This document shows positions 20,986 to 34,066 of a stretch of DNA of 64,000 nucleotides, in pieces; positions within the stretch are counted from its first letter, which is position 1, and each line of letters starts with the position of its first letter. Below the pieces are notes generated by a model. That model made no database searches. It saw only the letters and a program-made list of their open reading frames with translations, and was not told the origin of the DNA. The DNA is taken from positions 5,388,784 through 5,452,783 of the forward strand of contig NC_037269.1 of the NCBI RefSeq assembly GCF_000002425.4, read 5' to 3'. Origin of the DNA: Physcomitrium patens (lineage: Eukaryota; Streptophyta; Bryopsida; Funariales; Funariaceae). A program made the position numbers and the translations under genes.

Positions 20986-22499
20986 ACGTAAGGCTTATTA
21001 AAAATCATAGGAACTACTAAATAGGTTTTTTTATCTAAATAAAGTTTATTGGACTTTGAAGCTCAACCATTGACATTGGACAAGGTTACTATTGAATCTT
21101 AGAATTTATACAAATGTACATTGAAGACATATTTTTTTAGAATTAATAAATCTATAAAAATATTAAAAAAAACTACAAAAATCATAATTTTAATATTAGT
21201 GATTAAATTATATCTTAATGATATTATAAATATAACAACTATTAAAATTAATACTATTTTTACTTAAATTGAGTTATACAATATATTAGTAGATGCTACA
21301 CTATTATATGCTATAGATTTTATTTTGGATTTTTGAAATGAAATAGCTTAATATAAACTTGGATAGAAAGTTGATACTGGATGCTAAGTTATTTTACTTA
21401 TACAATTAATACATGAAGAAGAAAGTCACTATATAAAATATTCTATGGTAGAAACAAAAGCAAATGATATTTTGGATGAATAGTTTATTCAAAAAGAGCT
21501 TTTATTGTCTTCTACAATTTCTACAAATTTAGTAATAAGAAAGCTCATTTGGCCAAAGAGTATCAAAAAACATCAATATAGAAGTCTAAAGAAGTGCTAT
21601 TAAAACAAACTAAAGAGATTTTAATTAAAGTACGGAATAATAGAGCTTTATCATTTAAATTAATTGATGGTACATACGACATTTTTAAAGCCCCTTCATT
21701 AGTAAAAATACCAATTATTTAGTAGCCTTCTAATAAAGATATTTATTTATTAGACTTACTTAGTAGCATTGATATTGGACTAGTAGTTGCTTTATAAGTA
21801 AGTATTAAGATTAAAAAGTACTTATATATAGAGAAGAATGAAGTGGCTAAGAAAGTAGCCATTGAACATATTAGAAAGCTCAAGAAGCACTATTCTAAAT
21901 CACTCCAATGCAAGGTAAGCTCAAATTCTTTCATTCTATTAATACAAGACACTCCATTCTTTGATGAAGCTCAATTTAAAATCTATGGTTCAATAGATTT
22001 GATTATTACAAGATATTTTTGTCAATTCTTATCTATAGTAAGGAATTAAAATAAAAAAGAAAAGTGTTTTATTTTAAGAACTCATTAAAATTCTTCAAAT
22101 TCTTTTTGAATTATACAAATAAATATGTTATATTATATTATTGAAAATATACAAATGCTTTTAGAGCCTGGAAAGAAGAACTTGAAGAATGGCAAGTACA
22201 TTCATGCTATTCTGGATCTCTCAAGTTTTATTGATGCTACCAAGTTAAGATTGCAAGCTTATAGGGCTTGCTAGTGGTAAACTAATTTGGTCCCCACAGT
22301 TGTTTTACAAGCCATTTATGTTTATATCAAGTAATCATGTCATTTTTTTATAAAAAGATATTTTAGATTCTTAGCAAAGATCTTGTAATATAAAGTAGAA
22401 TAATAAGCCACCTAATATGATAGTCAATATAATTGAAAAGCCACAAAGAACATTTCTTATATTTGTAAATTTTTCAAATCATATGCATTCTATAGAAAT
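20986..22499 (+). other. AT-rich DNA with unrecognised coding-like remnant
   Basis: This stretch of 1.5 kb lies between the family-B LTR and the reverse transcriptase of element C. Around 21640-22050 a broken frame reads LIDGTYDIFKAPSLVKIPII, then VAKKVAIEHIRKLKKHYSKSL, and ends at a GTAAG. Another short frame (NGKYIHAILDLSSFIDATKLR) lies at about 22190-22250. I do not recognise either. They may be the upstream part of element C or an older captured sequence. Confidence 0.35.
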
Positions 22500-23234
22500 G
22501 TATTAGGCACCATTTTGGATGCAAGTGGTATAGAATATATCATTAAAAACCTTCTAAAAAAGACATCTTTGGCAATTGGACAAAGAAGCACATATATAGT
22601 GATTATAAGCCTATCAACAAAAGAACAAAGTCAAATAGATATGCTATATTTATTCTTAAAAAAATATTTAATATTATTGGATACACAAAGATATTTAATA
22701 TAGTAGATTTGAGATTTTGATATTATCAACTATCAATGAAAGAAGATAGAAATAAGATAAAATATTAGAAGATTGATGAATTTTAAAAAAATAAATTTTA
22801 TTAATAGAAGTTTTTACTATTTTGGATTAAAAAATATACTTTTTGAATTTCAAAAGATGATAGATAGAATGTTCATAGGACTACCTTTTTTAAAATTTTA
22901 TAATGATGATATCTTTTTTTAGTAAGAATAAAAAAATTTGATAATATGATGTTAAAATGATTTTAGAATACTTAATGAAGTATTGGTTAAAATTACATTT
23001 TGATAAATACACACTCTTTTATTCACAAGTAGAATAATTGAGGCATATGATTTATTCAAGAGGCTTTAGTGTTATAAGAAGTAAGATAGAAATCTTAGTA
23101 AGAATTCCAAGATCCAAAGATGTAAATTGACTAAGAATTTATTTTAGATTAGTTAATTATTATTAAAATTTTGTTACAAATTTTAGTCATATAGCAAAAC
23201 CTTTAATTATGACCATAAAAAAATATTCAATAAT
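22500..23234 (+). pseudogene. Gypsy element C, reverse transcriptase piece
   Basis: Broken frames give the RT blocks YYQLSMKEDRNK, then ISKDDR-type sequence (FEFQKMIDRMF with one shift), FYNDDIFF for the active site (near 22900, first catalytic residue changed to Asn), then a connection domain ending LVNYY*NFVTNFSHIAKPL (23150-23210). The order is that of a Ty3/gypsy polymerase on the plus strand. It is cut at 23235 by a family-B LTR. RNase H resumes near 25796. Confidence 0.65.
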
Positions 23235-24571
23235 TATTATATTATAACACAATTACATGATAAAAATATAATCAAAAATAAAATCTTAATTAATATCTAA
23301 TTATCATGGTTCAATACTAATTTAAGATATTTGAATATGGCTTTTATAAAAGCTTCTAAGTTTATTTTTTTATTTTAATAGATTAAAGCGTAATTAATAA
23401 TTTTATCTTTTGGGCTATAGAAATTCTTTTACTACCTTAAAAATACCATAAATTAATAAAAATAAGACAAAAGATGTAAATAATTAATATGGTTGATACT
23501 AGAATTAAGTTTATGGTAGAATAGTGCTAAAAAAATCCTATGATAGGTTGAATTGGTATCCAAGAATCGACCATTAGTAGATTAGGATCAAAATCAGACC
23601 TCAAGCTACTAAAATGGCTACTTAAAAATAAATATAGATGCATTTGGCCATTGGCAATTAAGGTTGGAGAATTAGCTTTGAGCTCGATTCAAAAGCATAA
23701 GGCTTATTTCTATAGGATTTGAAATGACTTAATAATTATTGTTCAAAGCTATGATTTGTATTGATGACATTGGACTTATGCAATACAATTAGAGCTAGCA
23801 CTCTCAGCTAATTCATGTAATTGGTGTCACATTTATAATTCAAAATTTAAAAATTCTAGGTTGATTGGATGAGTTAAGTATGCATAATATTTTATGTTAA
23901 TTTAACAATACAGTTGAGAGATATTTGATTTTTGTTACAAAAAGATATTGGAAGTTGGAAATTTGAGGTTGAATAGGATTTTTATAATATTTAAAGATCT
24001 ATTAGTCTGAACAAGGTGAAATTTGGCATAGTTTAGAAGACTTAAAATTAAGCTACACATTAATTTTGTACTGAATTTAAAAATTAGAGAAAGAGAAATT
24101 GCTACTAAAATATTTGCATCAACTTTCAAGTTAGTAGTCAAGTGAAGTGAATGCAATTTTTTGGATATTTTTTCACAATTTGTAAGTTGAAAAAAGTTGA
24201 ATTCTTTTAAGCATATAAAAGACTTATATTAATATTTTTATGCAAAATTTTGCACCAAGTAGACGAAAAAATTAGAAGTTACAGCTTGCTAAAGCTCACT
24301 AAGTAGAATTAATGCTTGCAAAGAGAAATCAAAATTACATATTTATAAAAGTAATAAAGAAATTAGAATTTGTGTATGGTTGAAGTTACTAAGAAGAGTA
24401 TTTTTGAATATTTTGTATTGGCTTTAAGCTTTTTTGAATTAAAATTTGGATTATATTTTTCTTATATGAATGAAACCTATTAAGATTTCTTAGATATTTA
24501 TAAAACATAATTTTACCTTCCATAGTCAAGTGTTTGGTACATTTTCAAACAAGAAAATATGTAATAAAATA
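23235..24571 (+). mobile_element. Family-B LTR (decayed) inside element C
   Basis: The left end (about 23235) resembles the TGTCGTGTTGCAACAC start of the 46496 copy, and the following 'aattacatgataaaaa' is shared. The right end (TAATAAAATA, 24571) corresponds to TAATACGACA. The stretch 24180-24570 is closely similar to 20580-20985. Its length of about 1.34 kb is close to the B1 LTR. Its very high AT content suggests long decay. Confidence 0.65.
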
Positions 24572-25795
24572 GCTTAGGTATGAAGAAATGAATGTGAATT
24601 CAACTAAAAGAGCTTAATTGGTAGAATTATTAAAATTATAGGTTTTAGTTATTTAAATATAAAAATATTAAAGATTAAAAAGTCTTTTTGATGATTTTAT
24701 TATTTATTAGAATTTAGTAACTTTTATAGGATATAAGAGTCTTATTAAAAAAAATTATGAAAATAGAGTCTTTATAAGTCTTAGAAATAATTATTTATAT
24801 TAATTTTATATTTTTATTTATTATTAAATAATAAAGAATGATTATTAAGATCAAAATCTATATTGGCCTTTTATTTTTATTTATTACTTATTAAAAAATT
24901 ATAAATATTAATTAGTAGTTTAAAAAAGCATAAAAAAGAACCTCATGTCTTTTTAGTTATTAATATTAAAAATAGGATTTTTAGTTGATTTAATTTATTT
25001 TATTACTAAAAAAAATCTCTGAAGAAGGAAAATATGACTGTAATTTAAAATATTTAGGAATTTTTAGAGAAAATTTCAAGACTTTAGTAAAATTAAGTTT
25101 TACCACCTTGGAAGCTATTATGAAGAAATGGAGGAAGATTTGAAAATCATGCAAGGTTCTTAAGCTAATTGGATATTTTTAAATACCACAATGAATTCAA
25201 AAATGTAAAAATATTAATTTTATTAATAAAAAATAGGAGGACTAGAAACTAGTATAGTCTTTATAAAAAAGAAGGTACAAAAGTACCATGTATGTTATAG
25301 TACCTTAAATGTGGTTAGAGGGATAAGATTAAGATCTTGTGGTCTCTTTTAGATACCAAAATACAATACATATGATCCTTGGTGAAGCTCAAATTTTTGA
25401 TTTATAAAAAACTTATCCTTGAGGTAAAATATTTTTAATTATTTACTTATGTATTTACTTATTAGTTTTAAACCTTTATAACTTATTCATAATAATTTGA
25501 ATTTATATTTTTCTTACATCATTAAAAAGGTTACATATATATATATATATATATATATTAAAAATATTTTATATACTTTATTTTTATTTTTTATTGAATA
25601 AAAATTTAATAAATGAATTATGACCAAGTTTTGGAATGATAATTACTTGATTTTATTCATTTTACTTGTTTTTTATTTATTTATTTGTTTATTTTATTTA
25701 TTTTATTTATTTTATTTATTTTTATTTGCTTCTTTTATTTTACATCATTAATTATAATCAATTTTAATTAAAGCTATCTTATAATTTAGATTGAG
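24572..25795. other. AT-rich DNA within element C, with (AT)n and (TTTA)n tracts
   Basis: There is no gene I can support. It contains an AT dinucleotide run (25535-25558) and TTTA-type repeats (about 25670-25740). It separates the RT and RNase H pieces of element C, so part of it must be inserted DNA or a decayed polymerase region. Confidence 0.5.
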
Positions 25796-26334
25796 GGATA
25801 ATTTTTATTCTCACAATGAACAAAAAGTAGTTTTTATAGAGCTTAAGGCTAGATTGGCTAGTGCACCAATCCTACAAAGGCCTATTCTAAAGAAGCCATA
25901 TCGATTATATATAGATTAGAGTACTTTAGGCATTGAAACTATTTTTATTCAAATAAATAATAAGAACAAGGAATTTGTAGTGGCTTATGCTAATAGATCA
26001 AACAACAATATCAAAGCTTAATATGAAAGAAAATATTTAATTGCGATGTAGGAAATTATATAATTTTAATTTTATTTTTATAGTAATAAATTTTTCTTAG
26101 TAAGATACCATCAACTTTTAAAATGGCTTCTTAATTTTGACAAATTAATTAAAAAAATTACAAAGTGCACTTTGATGCAATAAGAATATAACTTTAAAAT
26201 AATGTACAAGGTAGGATTGGTCAATATACATGTTGATAGGTTAAGTAGGAATCCATATCCAAACCAAAAGGATTTTATATGAGTTAGTGTCAAAGACATG
26301 AACTGGAAGAAGATGCATAAATTTGAAAAATCTA
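25796..26334 (+). pseudogene. Gypsy element C, RNase H piece
   Basis: The frame reads FYSHNEQKVVFIELKARLASAPILQRP, then KKPYRLYID*STLGI, NKEFVVAYANRSNNN, FFLVRYHQLLKWLL and VGLVNIHVDRLSRNPYP. These are the RT-connection and RNase H motifs of a gypsy polymerase, with stops. It is interrupted at 26334 by A2. The integrase of the same element resumes at 36496. Confidence 0.75.
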
Positions 26335-26823
26335 TGAGAAAAGAAAAGTGTCAAAATAGAAATAAAGTAGTATGTATATTAAAAAGAACTAGAATGGCTA
26401 TTCCCAAATGACAAAGAAACTAGAGACTCTTAAATCTAGACTAGAAGTAAGAAAGGAGTTGACAAGAGTGAAGAGGGCTTCACTCTAGTGTTTATATATA
26501 CTATCTAATTAGGAGCTACCTGGCAATGTTCTATAGGACTTCTAATATGTGTTGACTTTGCAAGACATATGCGTTAGCTTACAAGGCAAGTTTTCTACAT
26601 ATGGGAGACATAATTAACTTGTTCTTCAAGCTATCAATATAAATGACACATGGCCAACTTATTGATTATATTTTTAATCTAAAAAATCAATTAAAGACAC
26701 CTACAAAGTCAAAACAATATTTATGAAGCTTCTATAGAAGTTATTATAGAATTGACTTACTTTTACCTACTATTATCTAAATCATATAAGTAATTATTGG
26801 TTTACATGTGTATCTCCGTGATA
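26335..26823 (-). repeat. 3' LTR of A2
   Basis: On the minus strand it starts TATCACGGAGATACACATG (TGTCACGG-type) and ends TCA at 26335. It aligns along its full length with 36007-36495. Confidence 0.87.
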
Positions 26824-27414
26824 TTACTCTCTTTTCTAAGCACGAGTTCCATAAAGAGCAGTCTTCATATATTGAGGAAATCTAAGATGTTGCAAATTAT
26901 ATTTGTCACATACTCCAATCTTTGTTCTCTTTGAAGGTAGTTGATAGGCCCTTTCAATTATTAATAGTATCTCATACCAAGGTGGGAAGACTATCTTATT
27001 ATTTGGTCATTGTTGAGGCCTTCGTAACTTCCTTCAAATAAAATATTTAGAACACCGTCAGGAGTTGCTCTTACCTCTAATAAAATCACCAATCATCGAG
27101 AGTCTCTTTCAAGGTCGTAATACCAAACACATTATATCTTGCCATCTATTCGAGGAAAGACATGTCATTCTTGAGGATCTTCATCTTAATTTCATTATCT
27201 TGAAGGTTGTGACAACTGTAATATCTCATTTGGTAAGACTGCAAATGAAAGCTTTTGAGTTGAATCTGCTAATTGTTGGTTCTCCATCTCTTCAATGTTA
27301 CAAATACACAAAAGCTACAAAAAAAAAAGGTAGAATGTAATCTTCTTTGGACCTTGTTTCTTTTATAGCAAAGACTTAATATTTTTCATCTTGATTTAGA
27401 TAGATGTCATCAAT

Positions 27415-27575
27415 TAAAAGCTTCCATCACTTTTGCTAAATTTGTAAGATTCTTTGATGGCTCCTATGTGTGTTTATTAATATCATATCTGTGCCAATGG
27501 ACAAGATATTCTAATTTATTTCGACGCCACCTTGAATCTAAAACTTCTTCTACTACAAATTCTTCAATATTCTCT
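27415..27575 (-). pseudogene. A2 chromodomain
   Basis: The minus strand reads EEFVVEEVLDSRWRRNKLEYLVHWHRYDINKHT, stop, EPSKNLTNLAKVMEAF. It is cleaner than the A1 copy: the only break is TAG (plus-strand 27464-27466) at the Trp of the TWEP motif, the same codon that is TAG in A1. Upstream in the same frame is the SLFEPYKT motif that ends the integrase C-terminal domain. Confidence 0.82.
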
Positions 27576-27682
27576 ACTTCTATAAGAAGAGGTGGAGCTT
27601 GTCTTCTTCTTGCTATGTTCATAGTCTTGTATGGTTCAAAAAGAGATATAGAGATGACATGATAGATCTTTATTGCCTCCAG

Positions 27683-28906
27683 TGTCGGATAGAGAGAGTT
27701 TGCCTCAAGAAAGCGCTGGGCTTTTAGCGGCCACTAAATACTCAATCAAGTCTAAGATATAAAATACCAATTTTATATATATAATATTTTCTCTTTTTGA
27801 GAAATTACATCAAAATATAAGCCCAAGTAGCAAAAAAACACCCAAATGTATGATAAAGATCTTAAAACCTTATATATCCTCATGAGAGATGTTTTCTGAA
27901 CTTCAATAGCTCATATCTCACAATCAGACCATCCAAACAATCCTAAATTTTACATGAAGTACTGATATATTTTTAAAAACTTTCACATAAAAATTCAATC
28001 ATAAATTCATTACGGATCTTGAGATATCATCAAAATCCTAATATTAGCTTTAAATCCTAGCTTATATACACCCATGTAAGTACTCAAATACCATGAAACT
28101 TTGATCTATAGATTTTCAACTTAATAATTCACACTTATGGAAATTTTTAGTCAAAAATTCGTCCAGAAACTCAAGATATGGCTCCAACCATTACTATCAA
28201 TAAAATGACTCACTTATTTCCTTTGAATTACATGTGTTGTCTTCAAATGTCTATAACTCCTTCATCTAGACTTGGAATTCATCAAACAGTATATATAAAG
28301 TGTAGCCAAGAAAGTGTCCTCTCTAATTCTAGTTGCCAATCTTTCATTGCTTTCCGTACGCATATATTATGCTTCAAAGAGTGATAGTAGGTACAAATTT
28401 GACACCTTAATTTTGAACACCTATATCTCCTTCACAAAAACTCGAAATTACACAAACTCTTAATCCAAATTATACCCAAAATCCTGAACTTTCTGATGCT
28501 AGCCTCCAAAGCTCAAATGACTTCGAAAGAGAAATCCTAATCCCTAATAAGGCCTCGGGCAGCCTCCTTGAAGCCCATTGGACATGGCCTTCGACCAATA
28601 GGAATGAAGTTTCCCATTCCTTGCCTTCATCCAACCATGCCTTTCTTTCATCCCTCCCAATAAGCCTCCTATTAGTTAAGATTTTCTTCTTTAGCCTCTA
28701 ATCTCTTCTCAAGGCTTTATACTAAATATTTAGGTCTTACAATTTTTTTAAATGCTATAATCAAAAAAGATAAATTTCAAAATAAATTTTCTTTAATCCA
28801 CTCTCTTTAAATTAATCTATTAATCATTCTAATATACATCTAGATTTATTAACATATAATATATTTTAAGTAATTTTTACATATTGTAAGCTTTTATAGT
28901 ATGACA
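27683..28906. mobile_element. Solo LTR of family E inside A2 integrase
   Basis: Its ends are TGTCGGATAG and TATGACA. A perfect 4-bp target duplication, CCAG (27679-27682 and 28907-28910), flanks it. Removing it rejoins the A2 integrase tail (INPIAY...) in the order seen in A1. No protein domain lies inside. A related, decayed copy follows at about 32155-33150, sharing the 'agtaggtacaaa' and 'cagcctccttgaagcc' blocks. At 1224 bp with TG...CA ends it is a typical solo LTR. Confidence 0.78.
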
Positions 28907-28910
28907 CCAG

Positions 28911-30110
28911 TAGATATAACTGATAAGCAATTGGGTTGATTTATTCACAAATAAGAAAAGGTCCAAACCTGTGGTAGTTCAATTTATCACAAGGACAAAT
29001 AGACTTGATATTAGAATAAAGCAATTATACCTTGTCACCTACATTGAATTGTGGTTGTTTCTTTTGATAGGCATCCACGTTGATCTTTTGTAATTCTTGA
29101 GCTTTTTTTAATTGCACCTTCATTGTTGCATGTAGCTCTAACAAATGATTTACCAAATCTTCTACCACAAGATTATTAACTTTTGAAAAGTCAAAAGTAT
29201 CAAGTTATGGATGATAACCATAATTAACAAAAAAAAAGTGTTTGTTGTATAGAAGAATGTATCGTATTATTATAAACAACCTTTGTCAATAGTAAGAAGA
29301 TTTTCCAATCGTCTTGTTGATAATTGATGGTATACTTTAAGTATTGCTCCAAAACTTGATTTATGCGCTCTGTTTGTCCATCAATTTGAGGATGAAAGGC
29401 CAAAGAAAGCTTTATGTCCACCTTTAAAATCTTAAAAGGAGTTGTCCAAAATCTTAATATAAATTGAGTCTTCCTATCTGATATAATATCATTCAACAAT
29501 CTATGATATCGATAGATATTGTTAAGAAAAGGCTTGGTAGTTTCTTCACTTGTGATAGATTTTTTGCATGGTACAAAATGAGATATTTTGGTAAAATGAT
29601 CTACTATCACAAATATAGAATCATACAATCTTAAGACTAAAAGATCCGTAATAAAATCCATAGAAATAGAGAACCATAGTTATTCTGAAATAGGTAATGC
29701 TTGAAGAAGTCCATAAGGTTGATGTCAAGGAGTTTTTGATCTTGAACAAATGTCACATGATTGAAAAAAGTCTTTTATAGCCTTCCATATTTGTAGCCAC
29801 TGAAAATCTCTAGATATTAGCTCTGGAGTCTTGTTGTATCCAAAATGTCCTGCTATTGGAAAATTGAGATGTGCTTGAAGAATACGTAAATAAGCTTCTC
29901 TTTTTGGCACATATAAGCATCCTTCAAAATACAGTAGGTTTTTTTTTAACTCAAACTTAGAAGTATGACAAGATTTAAAAGAAATATCTTTGATATCAGG
30001 AACAAGAGGAACAGAGGATTTACTTGATTGAATTGGTTTGAAAAAAGTCGAATCAACAGTCAATGTTAATTTTATCACTCGAAGATGTCTTATTATTTTC
30101 TTGATCGGTA
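28911..30110 (-). pseudogene. A2 integrase
   Basis: The zinc domain lies in an open frame at 29725-30078 (PIAGHFGYNKT with its His intact, then CDICSRSKTP). The catalytic core lies at 29224-29661: MDFITDLL, IISDRKTQF and HPQIDGQTERINQ, so Asp, Asp and Glu are all present. A short break separates them. The tail continues to about 28911, where LTR E splits it from the chromodomain. It is the best-preserved integrase of the A family here. Confidence 0.85.
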
Positions 30111-30474
30111 AGTGATATTAAACTCAAATCTTGACAATAACATATTTCAACAAGCTTGGTGACAATTCAAAACATGAGCTGATAGGAAATATTGGAGGTT
30201 CTTGTAATCTATATACATAATGACTAGACTTGAAGTGCCTTCTAAATAATGACATCATTTTTGGAAAGAATCTACAATTGCAAGAAGCTCTTTGTCGTGG
30301 ATTTCATAATTAATCTTGGCTACTAAAAATTTCCTAGAATAAAAAGCTAATGAGTGAAGTTTATCATCTATTCCCATTTGTGTTAATACAACATCTTAAG
30401 CAAAGTTTGATGCATCTGCTTCCATAAAGAATGCCTCAAAGAAGTCAATATTGTGATATTGGGTGGTTTTCTAT
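30111..30474 (-). pseudogene. A2 RNase H
   Basis: The minus strand gives EAFFMEADASNFA (the catalytic Asp kept as DAS), then [31 protein letters not shown] and YKNLQYFLSAHVLN. Stops occur. At about 30475 the sequence departs from A1, and the upstream tether (TYKDKLQ.. EALKTTF) is found again at about 33190-33290. The RNase H is therefore split by inserted DNA. Confidence 0.75.
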
Positions 30475-33190
30475 CTAAAAATATATTGAGTACCTAGATG
30501 AAGAGGATTTAATTTTAACTTATTGGTCAAGCTCCAATAAGTAATTTAATCTTTAAAGTAAAAGATAAATATATACTAAAATATCAAAAAGATATTCTAC
30601 TAATAAAACCTTTTATATTTAAAAAGGTTTGAACCTAAGACTTTCTTAAATATCTAAAAATTTCCTAACATTCTTGGTTATATCAAATCATAATTAACCA
30701 TTTGTTGATAAGTTAGATTTTTAATAATTCCAAAGAAAATCCATTATCTTCTTTCAAAAACTCATCTTTACATCAAAATTTAATCATAGCTCAATTGTCA
30801 TATTACGTGTTGTTTTGCTTAGGAATGCACTGTGCACCTTGCTGTGGAAGGTGAGATTGTGTTTCACAAGTAGCCAAGAAATTCAAATAGGTTTCATCCA
30901 TATGAGAAGAATATAATCTGAATTTCAATTCAAAAGTACTTAAACCACTCTTCTTAGTAGTCTTAACTATACATAAATTCCAATTATCTTGTTACTTTCA
31001 TATTTAAGCAATTTAGATTTTTTTTGTAAGCCCCAATCCTAATCAATGAGCTTTAATAAGCTGTAACATCCAATCTAACTGTCTACTTGATGTAGAATTT
31101 TGCATGTAATTTTCAATGTAAGTCTTATATATGCTAAAGAAGTTTTTGGCCAATCCAACTTACAGATTGTGAAAAAAATCTCCAAAAATTGCACTAATGA
31201 CACTTGGCTGCCAACTTGAAAAGTGAAACAAAAATTCCAGTAGTGATTTCTCTCTTTTCAACTATTAAATTTGTCTCAAAATTGGTGTATAGCTTGATCT
31301 TCAAGTCTTTCAACACCATGCCAATTTTCACCTTAATCCGATTAATAGATCTTCAGATATCATAGAAATCCTACCCAACTTCAAACTGCCTCTTTTCAAA
31401 ACCCTCTTGTGCTAAAAACTAGATATCTCTAAACCACGCCATTAGATTATCACAAAAATAATTATACACTTAGTACACCCAATAATCCAAAAAATGTCAA
31501 GTTTTCAACTATAGATGTTATACCAATTACACAAAATAGCCAAAATTACTAGCCCTAATTATATTATATAAAATCCAAATCATAGATACAAATCATGACT
31601 TTGAATAACAATTTTTAAGTCTTCAAAAATCCTTCCAACATAATTCTTATGTCTTTAGAAAGAACTTCAAGCTAGCTCTCAAACTTTAACCTCCAATCTT
31701 CAGATGAATCCCTAACTTGCCCTCGGTGGTCATTTTAATAAGTAGAGGTCTGATTTCGACCCTGTCTCAGAAATGGTCGACCTCCGGGTATCAATCTAAC
31801 TTATTCTAAGGATTTTTTAGCCCAATTCTATCCTTAACTTGACTCTAGTATCAACTATACCAACCATTTACCTCTTCCACCTTGATTTTATCAATTTATG
31901 GTCTTTCTAAAGTAGTAGAAGAGTCTCTACAACCTAGAAGGTAAAATTACTAACTTACCTTCAATCTACTAACTATTAAGATAAGAAAATAACCTAAGAG
32001 GCTTTTATAAAAGCTGCATTTAGATACCTCAAATTATAATTGAACTAAGATAATTAGATATTAATTAGAAATTTAATTTTGATTAGAATATTATATAGTG
32101 AAATTTAATTTTAATACTTCAAATATCACTATATAGTATTAATATATCACGACATCGTACATCCATCTTTAATATATATGTAAAGTCTTGACTTCCAAAA
32201 AACTCCTTTACTTTGTATAAAATACTCAAATTATAATAAAATCTTTTAAAACATATTTTTTCTACAAAGATTTTTTTCTTTCTAAACTTTAGAAATTCAT
32301 ATCACTCAATCCAACCATTCAATTTTTATCAAATTTACATATAATGTAGAATTTATCTTTAAACATTACTATAAAAAAAATTCAACTTTAAATTTTCTCT
32401 AAATCGTCTGACATCTTAAAAATCCTAGCATGTACTTCAAACCCTAATTCACAAGCACTTGAGTACTATTTTCTTTATATCTCACAAATCCAAAATCAAA
32501 ATTCCACAAATTTTAAATATAAATTTTACTAACATGATTACACACATTCTTGGATATTTTGATCCAAAATCTCATCAGATTGCGTAAGATATAGTTCAAA
32601 ATACATCAAGCAGTATGCCAAAACTATAGCTAAATTTTTTTTTTTTCAACCTCAATTGCGGATCTTTTGTTGCTTTCTATATGCTTACATTATATCCAAA
32701 AAAATAATAGTAGGTACAAAATTAGTACCTCGACTTTGAACACTCATATCTCCTTCATAAAAACTCAATTGACTCAAAATTTTCACCAAAACTATAGCCA
32801 AAAACTTGAACTTGCTGATTTTAGCCTCTAAAAACTTGAATGGCTCAAAAGTGTAACCCTAATCCCTAATATGGCCTTGGACAGCCTCCTTGAAGCCTAT
32901 TGGTTATGATTTTTGACCAATAGGAATAGAGATTTATATCATCTATCTCCATTCATTCATATGGATGCCCTAACTACCTTTTTAGCTACCAAAAATCCTC
33001 TCCAATTCTTTTTTCTTACAAGATTTACATAATATATGTCCTAAATATCATATAAAAGAAACAAAATAAGACTTTAAGGATCATCAATATCTAAAAAACA
33101 TGACTTTGAATATTTAAAGGTTACTACCAATAAGATCAATTTCATAGTCACTATCAAAAAAAAATAACGTTATATAAATTCTAATAGAAG
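30475..33190. mobile_element. Composite insertion in A2: family-B LTR plus E-like LTR
   Basis: The DNA between the two halves of the A2 RNase H is foreign to A1. It contains a family-B LTR in reverse sense (30796-32154, starting TGTCATATTACGTG and ending CACGACA). To the right is an E-like stretch (32155-about 33150) that parallels 27870-28700. The stretch 30475-30795 is AT-rich and unassigned. The outer boundaries are approximate. Confidence 0.6.
30796..32154 (-). repeat. Family-B LTR within A2
   Basis: The plus strand starts TGTCATATTACGTGTTG, like the B1 LTR, and ends ATATATCACGACA. It is 1359 bp against 1368 for B1. The stretch 30830-31250 is the reverse complement of sequence like 20560-20985. 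No clear target duplication is visible. Confidence 0.72.
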
Positions 33191-34060
33191 CTCTTTTAAA
33201 CTATTAGAATTTTGTACAAAAATAAAGGTTGTCTTTAAAGCTTCAAATGTTGCTTCCGTTCTTGATTCTATTGAAGTTTGTCTTTGTAAGTCAAATGAGT
33301 AAGTAGAGCTGCAATTCAAGAAAAATCCTTGATGAAGAACTAATAGTAATTGGCAAATCTCAAAAAATATTAGACATCTTAGACTGTTTTTGAGATCTTT
33401 TAATCCATAATCATTTGAACTTTCTTAAGATCTATCATAAGTTTATTATTTGAAATGATGTAACCTAAAAAGTCAACTTGAGTAGTATGGAATATACGCT
33501 TTTTTATGTTGGCATAGAGTTCCAAATCTCTTAATTTTTGTAATATACAACAAATATTAAGTTCATATTTTTTTGTATTCTTAGAATAGATCAAGATGTT
33601 ATTTAGATAATACTCAACAAAATCGTCCAAAAATTCTCAAAAAACATCATTTATAAGATGTTGAAAAGTTGCTCGTATATTTATAAGTCCAAAAGATATG
33701 ATATTATATTCAAAATATTCAAAAGATAGTCTTCCATTCATCTCCTTCTTTGATGCATACTAGATTGTATGCTCCTTGTAGATCTATGTTTGTATAGCTC
33801 TTAGCTTCATTCAATTGATGAAGAAATCTAGATATTAAAAATAGTCAGTATATGTTTTAGATGGTGATCTTCTTGAATCTTTGATAATCAACACACATCC
33901 GCAATGATCCATCTTTTTTCTTTACAAATAGAATTAGGGCTCATGTTAGAGATTTAGAATGGCATATGAAGTTCTTAGTTACGTTCTTTATAATATACTC
34001 CTTGAATTCAGCTAACTCATTTTGTGATAAATTGTAGGTTGGTCCAAATGGTAATTGTAC
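33191..34060 (-). pseudogene. A2 reverse transcriptase
   Basis: Minus-strand motifs include the kit [11 protein letters not shown], the block before FEYNIISFGLINI, and an open piece at 33400-33630 with FVEYYLNNILIYSK in place of YVDDILIYSK, then FLGYIIS. Both catalytic aspartates are Asn (plus-strand 33598-33609), each a single G-to-A change in the sense strand. The enzyme is therefore inactive. Confidence 0.8.
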
Positions 34061-34066
34061 TCCTTC

